NCBI RefSeq assembly: GCF_046630445.1
Contig: NC_092336.1
Coordinates: 301,852,501-301,916,500, forward strand
From: Rutidosis leptorrhynchoides
Lineage: Eukaryota; Streptophyta; Magnoliopsida; Asterales; Asteraceae
Direction of reading: 5' to 3'
DNA length: 64,000 nucleotides
The notes beneath the pieces are model-generated. The model saw only the letters and a program-made list of their open reading frames with translations, did no database searches and had not been told where the DNA came from. Shown in pieces: positions 45,892 to 58,389 of this stretch. Within the stretch, counting starts at the first letter, position 1; every line of letters begins with the position of its first letter. The translations under genes and the position numbers were made by a program.

Positions 45892-47269
45892 AGAAATTTC
45901 GTCCCGGAATTTGAGTGAGGTGGTCATGGCTAACAATAAAAATGTTTCTATGACAAATATGAGTTGATAAATGAAGTTTTATCATTATTGACTAATATAG
46001 ATAAAACAATTCGATTATATGAAGAGCACGAATGAAGCTATCACAAAAGAGTGAATCGTAGAAATAAAGTTTCGTCCTAACTTTTGACGTTGTCTTGGTT
46101 GAATTTTGAAAGTAAGGTGTATCTTAACTTTTGACGTAGTCACGATTGAATTTAGAAAACAGGATGCGTCTTAACTTTTGACGTTGTTTTGGTTGAATTC
46201 CGGAATTCAAGGAATTTGAAGAAAATCTTCGAAATCTAAAAGATTTGATTCTTCGGCGAGTAAGGAAATTAAGATCTCTATAATTAATGCGGAAATCTGC
46301 CTTGATTTCTTTGTCTGGTAGTTTCACTATAAATGAACTTCTTCCGTCCCATTACTTTCACCATTCCTATATTTTCTTCCTCTATTCCTACTTCTAAAAT
46401 ATTAGGGACATGCTCCATCCAGTTCTGATTCTTGATATTTTCCTATCTATGTATCTGTCATCCTTCCTTTCAATTTTTCCACCAGAAAATCTGTTTACTT
46501 CTACTATTGCCTTGGGGAAATACTATTTTTAATTATACCGTGTCTTTATATTGCTATTCGTATTAATATCCACGGTTTGTAACTTCTGTGTTGTTATTTG
46601 GTTTTATATCTTCCCTTATGTTTCAATGTTACTGCTTCTGTCTCCTATAATTATTGTCATCCACAGTTAATGCGCTCTCTTATTTGCTGCGATTTATACC
46701 CCCTTTCTATTTCGGAGCTTCATGCTTTTGCTTACTTTTCACAAGTAACGGTCCAGAATTCATAGGTATGGAGTTTTGAATTATCATAATATACAAGGTA
46801 GAAAGGAAAGATAGTAGCACGATTTGTTTTGTCAAATTACCTGAATCACTGAGAATTGAACTATCAAGAATATATTTTCTTGATATGTTCAGAAGTTAAG
46901 CAGAATGAAAGAGTTATGTAACATGGCACATGATGACGTTATAATCTGTGAATCATCATGTTCCATTTAGAAACTCAGCATGACTTACTGTAATATAATC
47001 ACGTTGATCAAGTGTCATTATATTATACTAACTTATGCATCAGTTCCCAACACTACCTCAAAAACATTCATATTTTAAATTCGAAGATTCGCAGAATATA
47101 GAAACTAATAGTTTCTCATATGATATAACACTGATATCTCAAAGAGATAAATGATTTCGAATAATATTAGTTATGAAAATATATTCAAAAATATCGAGGA
47201 TATTTATAATGAAAGATACGATAATATCTTTGAATATTTAAGATCATAGGATGATAGAAACTATTATCT

Positions 47270-47460
47270 GCAAGGGTTTTGAGTAAAGAGCAAGATATTC
47301 ACTAAAGACTTTAGTAGACATTGAATCATTTGGATTCTTTGAAGTCAAACTTAATCTTTGTGATTTGTCCACGGCTTTCTTCCTAGTTTCGCATAACCTG
47401 CTTTTTGGTACTAAATTTTCTATTGAATGTTTCCAATATAATGATACACAGGAAGCACGA
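47270..47460 (-). pseudogene. Captured PABP gene fragment, copy 2 of element Z (A/Y type)
   Basis: On the minus strand it parallels Y 59685-59835: KPVDKS-like linker sequence, SKNPNDS and VFSEYLALYSK. It is degenerate, with no long open frame, but aligns with A and Y base by base. It lies about 130 bases downstream of copy 1. Confidence 0.6.
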
Positions 47461-47584
47461 AGAGGTATATAATTTCGGACGAGAATATTTATGAAAATAT
47501 CCTCAGAAATATCGAAGATATTGATGATGATATTTTGGAATTTCTAAGTTCGATGGTTGATGGAGAAATATTTTTCGCAAGATT

Positions 47585-47830
47585 TTAACATGACTTCGGA
47601 GCAAGATATTCTCTAAAGATTTCAACGGATCCAGAATTACCTGAATCCTTTGAATATAGGCTTTGGTCATAATATTTGTCCTTGGTCTCCTTCATGGGTA
47701 GCTCAATCTGTTCTTCAATACCTAATTTTCTATCGAGCATTCCTAACACTCCTTTCTTTATCATCAAACTTTTGGTCGTTTAGACCATCTACCATTTTTC
47801 CGTTTCCTCTGCATTTAATGCTATGAAATC
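47585..47830 (-). pseudogene. Captured PABP gene fragment, copy 1 of element Z (II type)
   Basis: On the minus strand it reads MVDGLNDQKFDDKERSV, then a stop, then in another frame EEQIELPMKETKDKY, LYSKDSGNSGS and EIFREYLAPKSC. The ending matches the copy in element II (EIFREYLAPKSC), not A or Y (FSEYLAPYSK). The RRM3-end signature is still recognisable, although the Trp-Tyr pair is changed to Arg-Ser. Confidence 0.68.
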
Positions 47831-49078
47831 TGAATCATCGGTTATTAATCCGAGGTGGTTTCAGGAAAATTGTGTTTTTAGATGATTAAACGCTGATGGT
47901 AATATGATGGAATATGGAAGGTTCCCTGGTAACAATAAAAGAGCACGTGTATATATCAACATTATAATAAAGTTGTTTCGTACAAAAATTCGAAGTTGTC
48001 TTGCTGGAGCTGTGACAAATTTAGCTATTTTGAAGAAGAACTGCAAGGTTATTTTGGGTAATAATAACACTAAAGAAATTAGCACAGTTATGTGTTAAAC
48101 GTTTACTCAGTTATTGAGAGTTTCTCAAGTGAAAAGTTATATGCCTCAATCTTTTCTTCCATAGATGAAATGCGGTTGGTTCATACTCTCGATTGAGGTG
48201 TTTTCAAGATTCATGAAAGGTTTGAACGTAGATTGTAATTGTCAAACTACAAATGAGGTTTAAGATGAAATCAAGTGGCAAACTTGAAGAATTATTTGGT
48301 TTCATATGTTATAATCAATATTTTAATTCATTTTAATTGTCCAATGTCATTAGTCCACAGTCGATAGTCCACATTTAGCAGTCCAATAATTCATATATAA
48401 TTTAATATATAATATTCGAATTAATTAATACATATCGTGACCCGTATACGTCTCAGACTCGATCACAACTCAAAGTATATATATTATTTGAGAATCAACC
48501 TCAACCCTGTATAGAGAACTCGATCATTACTGCATATAGAGTGTCTATGGTGATTCTAAATAATATATATAGATGCGTCGATATGATATGTCAAAACCTT
48601 GTATACGTATCCCGATATTTAAAGTGCGTAAAATAAATACAGAAATTAAATGACGATAAATAAAATGCGTAAAGTAAATAACAGAAATTAAATGATGATA
48701 ATTAAAATTGCGATAATTAAAATGCGATAAAATAAATTGCGATAAATAAATTGCGATAATTAAATGGAAATACGGAAATAACAGTTAGCTTGGAACAGTT
48801 AGCTAGGATTTTGTTAGCGTGGATTCTTAATAGAATTTCATATTGTTAATTAATCTGTTTCTAATCAATTTTTATTGTGTCCATTATTTCTTCATTATGC
48901 CACTTGTTGAATTCTGATAGATCAAAATCCAAATATGAAATTGACTTTGAATGAAAATAGTTATTCTTTGGTGAACGGATACGTAAATTGGTGGTTGTAA
49001 ATAGGATAGTAAATGATCGTTGAATCAAATTTGAAGAATGTACAGTGTAACTTATTAATGTGAAATCTAAATATTCTT

Positions 49079-49095
49079 CGGGTATTACCTACCCG
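49079..49095 (-). promoter_or_regulatory. Conserved hairpin / internal PPT-like motif (element Z)
   Basis: On the minus strand CGGGTAGGTAATACCCG, identical to the motif in A and Y, with the flank GGTGAAAATATTTTAA. Confidence 0.62.
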
Positions 49096-49332
49096 TTAAA
49101 ATATTTTCACCATTAACAGTTTGTACGAAAGAATTTTAAATTACAAATTTAATGAAAATATATACATATATATTTTCTTCAGATGTAATCATGGATTTAA
49201 TGAGTCAATATGATATTAAACTCATTTGATTTACCGTTAGAACAAGAATATATAATCTCTAAAACATTAGAGATTACATAATCGTCATATAGAACGAAGA
49301 TAAATGATATAGCACATCATGTAGAACGATGA

Positions 49333-49865
49333 TTATGCTCGAGATATAAGATGAGATGTTGAGGCATGGATTGTTGATGGTACCGGTGCTGTTACTGGTG
49401 GTACTGTTGGTGCCGGTGATGTTGCTGAAGCTGGTACATTTTGCACCATATTCTCCAGAGCCACTACTCGAGCGCAACACTCATTGACTTCTTCTATTAT
49501 GCTGGGATGATTGTCGGTTCGAACGAGTGGATGAATGAGGTTTAGAATTTTAGATAGAATATAATCATTGCGAGATATTCGGGAAATGAGGGTGGAAATG
49601 GTGTTTCGGACTGGTTCGCCGGTAAGTGCTTCAGGTTCATTGCCAAGAGATAAATTCGGTTAGTGGAGGGGATTGTCTTCTGCGCATTTCCATTGATTAA
49701 GTCGACTACGAACCCATCAGATGAATTGGGGATGGATGATTGGTTGATTCATTCTGGTGACGTTGATTCCGGAGTTTAGATGACTATCCATTCGGGATAA
49801 CTGTCGGAATAACTATCGGAATAGTTGTCGAAATCCGAGGGACTCGAACTAGTTGAGAGATTCAT
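49333..49865 (-). pseudogene. Gag-like coiled-coil ORF of element Z
   Basis: It starts at an ATG after the conserved CGTACAAG leader and encodes the Ser-rich start, EPVRNTISTLISRIS, ILNLIHPLVRTDNHP and a heptad segment ending VVALENMVQNV, then a Pro/Thr tail to TAA. The span is not a multiple of three, so at least one frameshift is present, plus stops. It is homologous to 12616-13161, 33670-34194 and 57372-57898. Confidence 0.6.
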
Positions 49866-50336
49866 CTTGTACGATCAGATGAAGGATTTTCGATAAGGAA
49901 TAGATTATAAGATGTAGATTAGTATCCTGCAATACATAATTTACATATGCATATATAATACTAAAATCTCATAAGTTATGGAGGAATCTACGGAAGCTGT
50001 CAGGCAAAGATAACAATAGCAGATACGCTAAGGTATGAATTAGTAGATACGCTAAGATATGAATTAGCAGATACGCTAAGATATGAATTAGCAGGTACGC
50101 TAAGATATGCATTTTTTTTGTCTATACATTATTCATGCAGTCAATGCAATAAGATGTGTCTAGACTAAGAACAATGAGCAGGTAATTTTCTAGGGATGAT
50201 AAGCAGATGATTTCCAATAAAAAATGATAAGCAAAACTTTTGACATGCAGACACGGTCGAAGTCCAGACTCACTAATGCATCCTAACGACTATCAGTTAG
50301 ACACACTAATGCAAGACCCGGTTCGCTAAGACCACC

Positions 50337-50348
50337 GCTCTGATACCA
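50337..50348 (-). promoter_or_regulatory. Primer-binding site of element Z
   Basis: TGGTATCAGAGC on the minus strand, two bases from the LTR, followed by GGTGGTCTTAGCGAACC and the conserved leader. Confidence 0.9.
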
Positions 50349-50350
50349 AC

Positions 50351-53300
50351 TGAAAGGACCCGTCCTAATCCATCCGGACGAAGTCTATATCAATTATAAA
50401 CGATTCACAATAGTTGATTACATCGCGAGGTACTTGACCTCTATATGATACATTTTACAAACATTGCATTCGTTTTTGAAAAGACAAACTTTCATTACAT
50501 CGAAAGTGACAGGCATGTATACCATTTTATAATATATCCAACTATAATTGACTTGATAATAATCTTGATGAACTCGACTACTCGAATGCAACGTTTTTTG
50601 AAATATGCCATGAATGACTCCAAGTAATATCTATAAAACGAGCAAATGCACAGCGGAAGATTTCTTTCGTACCTGAGAATAAACATGCTATAAAGTGTCA
50701 ACCAAAAGGTTGGTGAGTTCATTAGTTTCACATAAATAATCATTTCATAATTTTTAATAGACCACAAGATTTCATATTTCCATTTCTCATAAACATACGT
50801 CCCATACATAGAGACAAAAATATCATTCATATGGATTGAACACCTGGTAACCGACATTCACAATATACATATAAGAATATCCCCATCATTTCGGGATCCT
50901 CCTTCGAACATGATATAAATTTCGAAGTACTAAAGCATCCGGTACTTTGGATGGGGCTTGTTGGGCCCGATAGATCTATCTTTAGAGTTCGCGTCAATTA
51001 GGGTGTCTGTTCCCTAATTCTTAGATTACCAGACTTAATAACAAAGGGGCATATTCGATTTCGATCATTCAACCATATAATGTAGTTTCAATTACTTGTG
51101 TCTATTTCGTAAAACAGTTATAAAAACAGCGCATGTATTCTCAGTCCAAAAATGTAATGAGTAAAAAGGAAATAATGAAACTCACCTAATGTATTTTGTA
51201 GTAAAAATACATATAATAATATTGAACAACTGAACAATGCAGGGTTTGCCTCGGATTCACGAACCTATATCATTTGTATATATATATTAATATACATATT
51301 TGAAATCGAATGATTATTTGTATGTGAATTTCTTAGTTATATCATTTTTATATTAGTAATATATTTATATGTTTCATATAATCATTTTATATATAAAAAT
51401 ATTAATTTTATTGTTATTGATAGTTATGATAATGATCTTCGTAATTACATAATAATAATCTTAAAATTAAAATAATGATGATAATAATATTTATATTTAT
51501 ATTAATAATACTCATTTTAATGATAATAATATGTAGTTGCATTATTGTAGTATTACTAATAGTTAGATTAATAATGATAATAATAACCATATTAATAATG
51601 ATAATCATGTTAATAATAATAATTGTAATACTAATACTAACACTTATAGTAATGATAATAATAATTGTAAAATATCATGATAACGGTAATATTTAATGAT
51701 AGTATAAATAAGTTGTAGTATTATTTTTATAGTATTACATAAATTAACAATAGTAGTAATTATATTCATTTTTGTAAAAAAAAAATAGTATTTACTACTT
51801 AAATTGGTAATGACAACTAAATAATAATATTTATAATTCTAACAACTATAATATTAATAATAATAACTAGATTACTAATAATAATAAACAATAAAAGAAC
51901 TACCTTCAAAAGAACTCAGAAAAAAAATGTCCCGAGTCAGGCTCGAACCCGCGACCTCCCGCTACCCAACACGCAAACACACCAACTAAGCTAATCTGTT
52001 TTTCTGAACCTATTTCTAACCCAATTACTTTTAAACCATTTCTATTTTATCTCCTTCTTCCACAAAACCAATTCAACCTAAGTACGATCCTATCACCTGT
52101 ATGATTTATATTTCGTAAATGAAGCCTAAACAATCATACCATGGAGGTTTAAATCACCAGCAAATAAGAATTAAAAGAAATACATAAAAAAAATACTGTA
52201 GCGGCAGCTCACGATGAAACCGTAAGAACTAAACTCGATATTTTTATTTCTAGGATGTTTTAGACAAAAATTTGAACACGAAAGATGTTTAAAATTACAC
52301 CTAGAAGCTTTACAAATTATCAATTTAACTGTAAACAAAACAGAGATGTTGAATTTGACCGATGAACAAAAGTTGACTTTTTGAATTCGGAAATTTGACT
52401 CGAAAATTTGTATTTGTTACATAAAATTGAGACCTGAGATTTTCAGGGAAGTTTAAGTAGGGGATTACCATCAAGACTGCAATCCCAGATTTTTCCAGTT
52501 CATTAAAATTCGTACTTTTGTTTCTTTGAGTTCAAAACAGGGGACCGATGGTGTTTCTTGGGTTATTCATTTAAATTTAATTGAATTGTAGCAGATATAG
52601 GTAAGGTATAGTTTTTAATTGGTGATAGAAGGTCGTAGGGTTTACCAAATACTGGGACTGATCAGATTATATGAAGAATTGAAGTCGACAGAAATAAGCT
52701 TGATCAGACAAGAACAAGAGAAGAAAAAAATAAAAAAAAATAATATAGACTTCTAATAGAATTGTACTAATTTGATATTAATCCTCAATAATTTGCAGAA
52801 CAAAAACAAAAATCATAATAGTTGAATTGTACTGAAATCGAATTGGGAATCTGCTTTCTATGATTTTCCTTGACTTTTTATGTAAAATATAAAATATATA
52901 ATTAATATTAATTATAACTATATAAATAATAATATTAATACTTTTAATTTCCTTATTAAATTCTGTAATAATAATGTTAATAAAATAATACTAGTAGTAT
53001 TAATAATAATGATAAAATTAATAAGAACCATGATAATGATAATTTTATATAAAAAATAATAATTTTTAGTATTAATAATAATACTAATTAATGATAATTA
53101 TATTAATAATATCATTCGTAAGATAATACTAATAATACATAATGATAATAATAATATGATGATATTGATAATAACAATGCTAATTTCAATAAATTTTTAT
53201 AATAATCAATAATAATAAAACTGTTAATATTAATATTAACATTATTATTAATACTAATAATAATACTAATTATAATTAACAATAAAAATGTTATAACAAT

Positions 53301-53813
53301 TCTTACATATCAAATTTCATATCTATATGCTATATATAACAATATTATACCAACAACTATAATTATAATTAAATTTATTGTATTAGCATTATGCAATATA
53401 ATTTTAACTATATACATTACATAATAATTTATATTAACTATTAAATTTTTATATATATATTTTAATATATACATTACAATATACATATAGTAATAATTAT
53501 ATATAGAAATCGAATATTCATATATATAGATCCATTTTACCTCCAACATAATTATTTTATATCTTATTTTTCATATTAAATTTTAAATGTTGAAATTATA
53601 TTTTATTATTTTCCATTACTATTATATATGTACATACATTTATATTTATTTACATTTATTTACAAACTATCGTTCGTGAATCGTAGTCGAAGTCAAATGC
53701 ATTCATGGAAATAGTTCAAACATTATGAGACTCAGTTTAATAGACTTTGCTTATCGTGTCGAAATCATATAAGATTAAGTTTAAATTTGGTCGGAAATTC
53801 ACGGGTCATCACA
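50351..53813 (-). repeat. 5' LTR of element Z (3463 bp)
   Basis: On the plus strand it begins TGAAAGGACCC and ends GGGTCATCACA. It is homologous to LTRs A, Y, W and 1-3382. It includes the tRNA-like module at 51905-51993 and ATA/AAT-rich stretches (51400-51890, 52953-53600) that generate spurious open frames. Confidence 0.88.
51905..51993 (-). repeat. tRNA-like (pol III A box/B box) module in LTR Z
   Basis: On the minus strand the A box TAGCTTAGTTGG (start 51993) matches the consensus fully. The B box GGTTCGAGCCT (start 51949) has one mismatch and lies 44 bases on. GGGACATTTTTT and TTTTGAAGGTAGTT follow, as in the other two LTR copies. It is the best-preserved of the three. Confidence 0.65.
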
Positions 53814-55222
53814 ACCATGAACTACCGCCTATCACCGATCACCTTCGCTACCTGTTTTCGTTTTAGTTCAATAACCATCACCATGCTAAACAGTGTAGTA
53901 TAAACAAACATCACAAACCCATTGAAACTTGTTTTCTGTTTCTATTTGGAGTAGCCAAAACCGAACTTCACACCTCATCGTGTTTTCTTGTTTGATCAAC
54001 CATAGCCACCTTATTCAACCCATAAACCAAATTCTTTTGTTTGGCTATCGAAACCTCCAAACCATCACAACCCACATCATCTAAAACCCATTTGTTAATA
54101 CTATTCGGGTTATGAGGAAACCCACCATCATTCGAGAACAACTCGACGAAACCCATTATCCTTAATCGAACACCAATACAAACCATGTCCATTGCTACAG
54201 TACGACTGCCATTACAGCCACATCTGCTATTGTTCAGTCCCAATCATCGAAGCCCATCACTATTATTATTTTTTTCTTTTTCCTTTCTCTTTTCTTTTTC
54301 TTGAGTCATTCGTGAACAACCCCATCGAACAAGCTGCTACTCATGTCCTGTCGTTACTATTTTTCTGTTTCATGTCATCAATCACCATGAAACCCACACT
54401 TACACTTTCGAACAACCCAAACACAGCCACAAAAACCATGGAAACCATCGCTGTATTTTTTTTTCTTCTTCTTTTGATGATGATGTGTATTGATGATAAA
54501 AGATGATTATGAACCATCTCTTGCCACCACCGTTAGCTAACCTTAAACCGCCATGATCATCTTTCTCTCTCTCATCTCTCTCTCTCTCCTATTCGTAATC
54601 AAGAACAACCTGCTCGTTCTATTTTTCTGTTCTATACTTCTGTTTTCGATCAACAACCACAAAACCCACGACTGCTGCTGCAGATTTTGTAACCTTTAAA
54701 CTATGAACGAAGTAAAACGAGGTGATAATAATTAATGAAGATGATGATGAATAGTAACAGCAGTGTTATTGATGAAGATATACAGTGATGATAAGATTCG
54801 ATGATGAAGGGGAGGGAAAACAGTGAAGAACGATTGATGATGATGATGGGATGATCACGTTTACGTGTAAGATGATGAAGAGCTTAATCTGTTCTCTTTC
54901 TGTTCGAAAAATCACAAACCCTACGGTTATCCTTCGATTTCTGCTATTCGTATGTTGTACGAGACCAGGAAACGGGTGTGTTTGATTACAGTTGTTGGAC
55001 TACAATTTGGGTTTACCATAAATCACTATTCGGGCTTTAACTTAAGTCATTAAAACTAGTTAGATTAGGCTTCAAATGGGCCATTTATAATCTTGGGCTT
55101 GTATTTTAAAATGATCGATAATTATGGCGTGTATAACAATGGTACGATCCATGATATTGATGATGACTGTAAACGACGGGTAATATATTTATGGGCCGTA
55201 ATAATAATTAGAAAAACTAGAT

Positions 55223-55320
55223 TGGACGAATGGAATGGGTATCTGCTATATGAATGAGAGGTCATGAGTTCGAGCCCGGTTCAGGGCATTTTTTTTTGAA
55301 AAAGCTTATTTGAGGTAGTT
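55223..55320 (+). repeat. tRNA-like (pol III A box/B box) module in LTR Y
   Basis: A-box-like TGGACGAATGG (55223) and B-box-like AGTTCGAGCCC (55267), 44 bases apart, followed by GGGCATTTTTTTTT and TTTGAGGTAGTTAC, as at 2007-2110. Confidence 0.58.
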
Positions 55321-55534
55321 ACATATTTTTATTATTAATATTATTATTATTATTATTATTATTGTTATTATTATTATTATTATTATTAACATTAATTGCT
55401 ATCAAGTATTATTAATATGTATTATTAGTACTAAGAGTTAGGATCAAAATTATAATTTTTATTGTAAAAATAATACAACTTTTTATTATTTATTATCATT
55501 AATATTTTTATTATTATTATTATTATTATTCTTA

Positions 55535-55573
<39 letters not shown>

Positions 55574-55879
55574 GTATTAACATTATTATTAATATTTTTA
55601 TTATTTTTAATATTATTACTATAATTACTTTTACCATTATTATTATTATTATTAGAATTATATTAACATTATTATTATCAATATTACTACTACTATTATT
55701 ATTATTACAATCAAAGTTAGTTATATAAAAATATATTTAATAAGACTATATTTTATAAATTATTTATTTGAAGTATATAAAGTAAATATATTTAAGTTAA
55801 TAATGAAACACATGAATTACTAAAAATAACACTTATATTAATAATAATACATAAATTTATTTGACTTCAATTATAGGTG

Positions 55880-55881
<2 letters not shown>

Positions 55882-55961
<80 letters not shown>
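55882..55961. repeat. (AT)n microsatellite in LTR Y
   Basis: A pure AT run of about 80 bases lies just before the conserved ATAGGTTCGTGAATCCGA block. Confidence 0.95.
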
Positions 55962-55964
<3 letters not shown>

Positions 55965-56043
55965 GATATAGGTTCGTGAATCCGAAACCAACCCTGCATT
56001 GTTCAGTTTCGTCATATGTATTTTTACTACAAAATACAGTATG

Positions 56044-56455
56044 GTGAGTTTCATTTGCTCCCTTTTTAAATGCTTTTGCAATATATATTTTTAGGACTGA
56101 GAATACATGCAAATGCTTTATTAACTGTTTTACAATATTTATATGCGTGAGTTTCATTTGCTCCCTTTTTAAATGCTTTTGCAATATATATTTTTGGGAC
56201 TGAGAATATATACAAATGCTTTATTATCCGTTTTACAATATTTATATGCGTGAGTTTCATTTGCACCCTTTTTAAATGCTTTTGCAATATATATTTTTGG
56301 GACTGAGAATACATGCAAATGTTTTATTAACTGTTTTACAATATTTATATGCGTGAGTTTCATTTGCTCCCTTTTTAAATGCTTTTACAATATATATTTT
56401 TGGGACTGAGAATACATGCGCTGCTTTTATAACTGTTTTACGAAATAGACACAAG
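56044..56455 (+). repeat. Four 103-bp tandem units in LTR Y
   Basis: GTGAGTTTCATTTGC recurs at 56044, 56147, 56250 and 56353, each followed by CTCCCTTTTTAAATGCTTTTGC and GGACTGAGAATA. The other LTRs of the family have a single copy (for example 11370-11450), so this is a local amplification. Confidence 0.88.
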
Positions 56456-56993
56456 TAATCGAAACTACATTCTATGGTTGGATTATCGAATCGAATATCA
56501 CCCTTTTTAGTCTGGTAATCTAAGAATTAGGGAACAGAAACCCTAATTGATGCGAATCCTAAAGATAGATCTATCGGGCCCAACAAGCCCCATCCAAAGT
56601 ACCGGATGCTTTAGTACTTCAAAATTTATATCATGTCCGAAGGAGGATCCCGGAATGATGGGGATATTCTTATATGCATATTGTGAATGTCGGTTACCAG
56701 GTGTTAAATCCATATGAATGATATTTTTGTCTGTATGCATGGGACGTATATTTATGAGGAATGAAAAATGAAAATCTTGTGGTCTATTAAATTAATAGAA
56801 ATGATTGTTTATAATAAACTAATGAACTCACCAACCTTTTGGTTGACACTTGAAAGCATGTTTATTCTCAGGTATGAAAGAAATCTTCCGCTGTGCATTT
56901 GCTCATTTTAAAGACATTATTTGGAGTCGATCATCGCAATGGAACCATATGTTGATGACTTCGTCCAGATGGATTAGGACGGGGTATGACATG

Positions 56994-57005
56994 TGGTATC
57001 AGAGC
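56994..57005 (+). promoter_or_regulatory. Primer-binding site of element Y
   Basis: TGGTATCAGAGC, two bases after the LTR end, followed by the conserved leader GGTGGTCTTAGCGAACCAGG. Confidence 0.9.
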
Positions 57006-57371
57006 GGTGGTCTTAGCGAACCAGGTCTTGAATTAGTGTGTCTAACTAGTAGTTGTTTAGATGCATTAGTGAGTCTGGACTTCGACCGTATCTGCATGTC
57101 AAAAGTTTTACTTATCATTTAGTGTATTATTTGCTTATCATCCTTAAAGTCATTACACGTCTTACTGCCTCTATTGCATAGACTGTGAATAGATAAATTC
57201 ATATCTTAGCGTATCTGTTATTGTTACCTTTGCATGACAGCTTCCGTAGATTTCTCCGTAACTTATGGGATTTTAGTATTATATATGCATATGTAAATTA
57301 CGTATAGCAGGGTACTAATCTACATCCTATAATCCATTTCTTATCAAAAATCCTTCATCTTATCGTACGAG

Positions 57372-57898
57372 GTGAATCCCTCAACTAGTTCGAGTCCCTC
57401 AGATTCCGATAGCTATTCCGATAGTTATTCCAACAGATATTCCGACATGGATATTCACCTAAGCTCCAAAAGCAGTGTAAACGAAATGGATCAACCAACT
57501 AGTCATCTTCAATTCAATTGATGGTTTCGTAGTCTACTTAATCATTGGAGACAAGAAGAAGTGATCCCTTTCATCCGACATATTGTCCTCTAGGCGAAGA
57601 ACCTGAAACATTTACCAGCGAACCAATCCGAAACACCATTTTCACTCTCATTTCCTGAATATCTCACCACGGTTATATTCTATTTAAAATTCTAAACCTT
57701 ATTCATCCACTCGTTCCAACCGACAATCATCCCGGAATAATAGAAGAAGTCAACAAACTTCGCGCTCGAAAAATAAATTTGGAGAATGTGGTGCAAAATT
57801 TACCAGCTTCAACAATATCACCGGCACCAACAGTACCACCAACAACCCAAGTTTCAACATCACATGCCTCAACATCTCATTCTGTACCTCGAGAATAA
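57372..57898 (+). pseudogene. Gag-like coiled-coil ORF of element Y
   Basis: The start codon position is GTG here, where A and Z have ATG. The frame then follows the family: Ser-rich start expanded by a repeated SDSYSDS motif, EPIRNTIFTLIS, ILNLIHPLVPTDNHPG and an NKLRARKINLENVV heptad segment, to TAA. Stops and frame changes interrupt it. The loss of the ATG and a damaged heptad make it the most decayed of the four. Confidence 0.55.
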
Positions 57899-58137
57899 TC
57901 ATTGTTCTACATGACGTTCTACATCATTTGTCTTCGTTCAACATGATAGTTATGTAACCTCTAATGTTTTAGAGATTATGTACTCTAGTTCTAAATGTAA
58001 ACCAAATGAGTTTAATATCATATTAACTCATTAAATCCATGATTACATCTGAAGAAAATATATACGTATATATGTTTTCATAAAGATTGTAATTAAAAAT
58101 TCTTTTGTACAAACTGTTAATGGTGAAAATATTTTAA

Positions 58138-58154
58138 CGGGTAGGTAATACCCG
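58138..58154 (+). promoter_or_regulatory. Conserved hairpin / internal PPT-like motif (element Y)
   Basis: CGGGTAGGTAATACCCG, identical to A and Z, with the flank GGTGAAAATATTTTAA. Confidence 0.62.
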
Positions 58155-58389
58155 AGGAATATTCAGATATCATATTAATAAGTTACATCGCACATTCTTC
58201 GAATCTGATTCAACAGTCAATTACTATCCTACTCACATCCACAACTATACGAATCCGTTCACCACAGAATAACCATTTTCATTCAATTTCATATTTGGAT
58301 TTTGACCTATCAGAATCCAACAAGTGGCATAATGAAGAAAACATTGGATAAAATAAAATTTGTTAGAAATAAACAAATTAACTATGAAA

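Larger units (their letters stand above)
45016..53813 (-). mobile_element. Element Z: minus-strand non-autonomous Ty3-type element
   Basis: The right (5') LTR is complete (50351-53813). The primer site, leader, gag-like ORF, hairpin, two PABP fragments, conserved 3' block and polypurine tract follow leftwards. The left (3') LTR keeps only 861 bases. These match 52953-53813 over exactly 861 bases with about seven differences, so the element is young. It sits inside the 5' LTR of element Y. It shares with Y an insertion of about 500 bases (48330-48860; Y 58390-58900) absent from A and II. Confidence 0.85.
53814..56991 (+). repeat. 5' LTR of element Y, distal 3.2 kb
   Basis: It joins Z at 53813 and ends GGGGTATGACA two bases before the primer site. 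The frames at 53968-54243 (minus) and 54192-54506 (plus) recur in the 3' LTR because of LTR identity; their translations resemble no family I know. A CT-rich tract at 54560-54600 and several (ATT)n runs (55330-55390, 55500-55573) are present. Confidence 0.82.

Noticed and set aside
53968..54243. 91-codon minus-strand frame repeated at 62148-62423
   Set aside because: Both lie in the LTRs of element Y. The match is LTR identity. The differences include non-synonymous ones, and no domain is recognised.
56066..56454. Overlapping minus-strand frames with repeated KIYIAKAFKKGANETH motifs, looking like a tandem-repeat protein
   Set aside because: They are the reverse translation of the four 103-bp LTR units, with no start context and no counterpart in single-copy LTRs.
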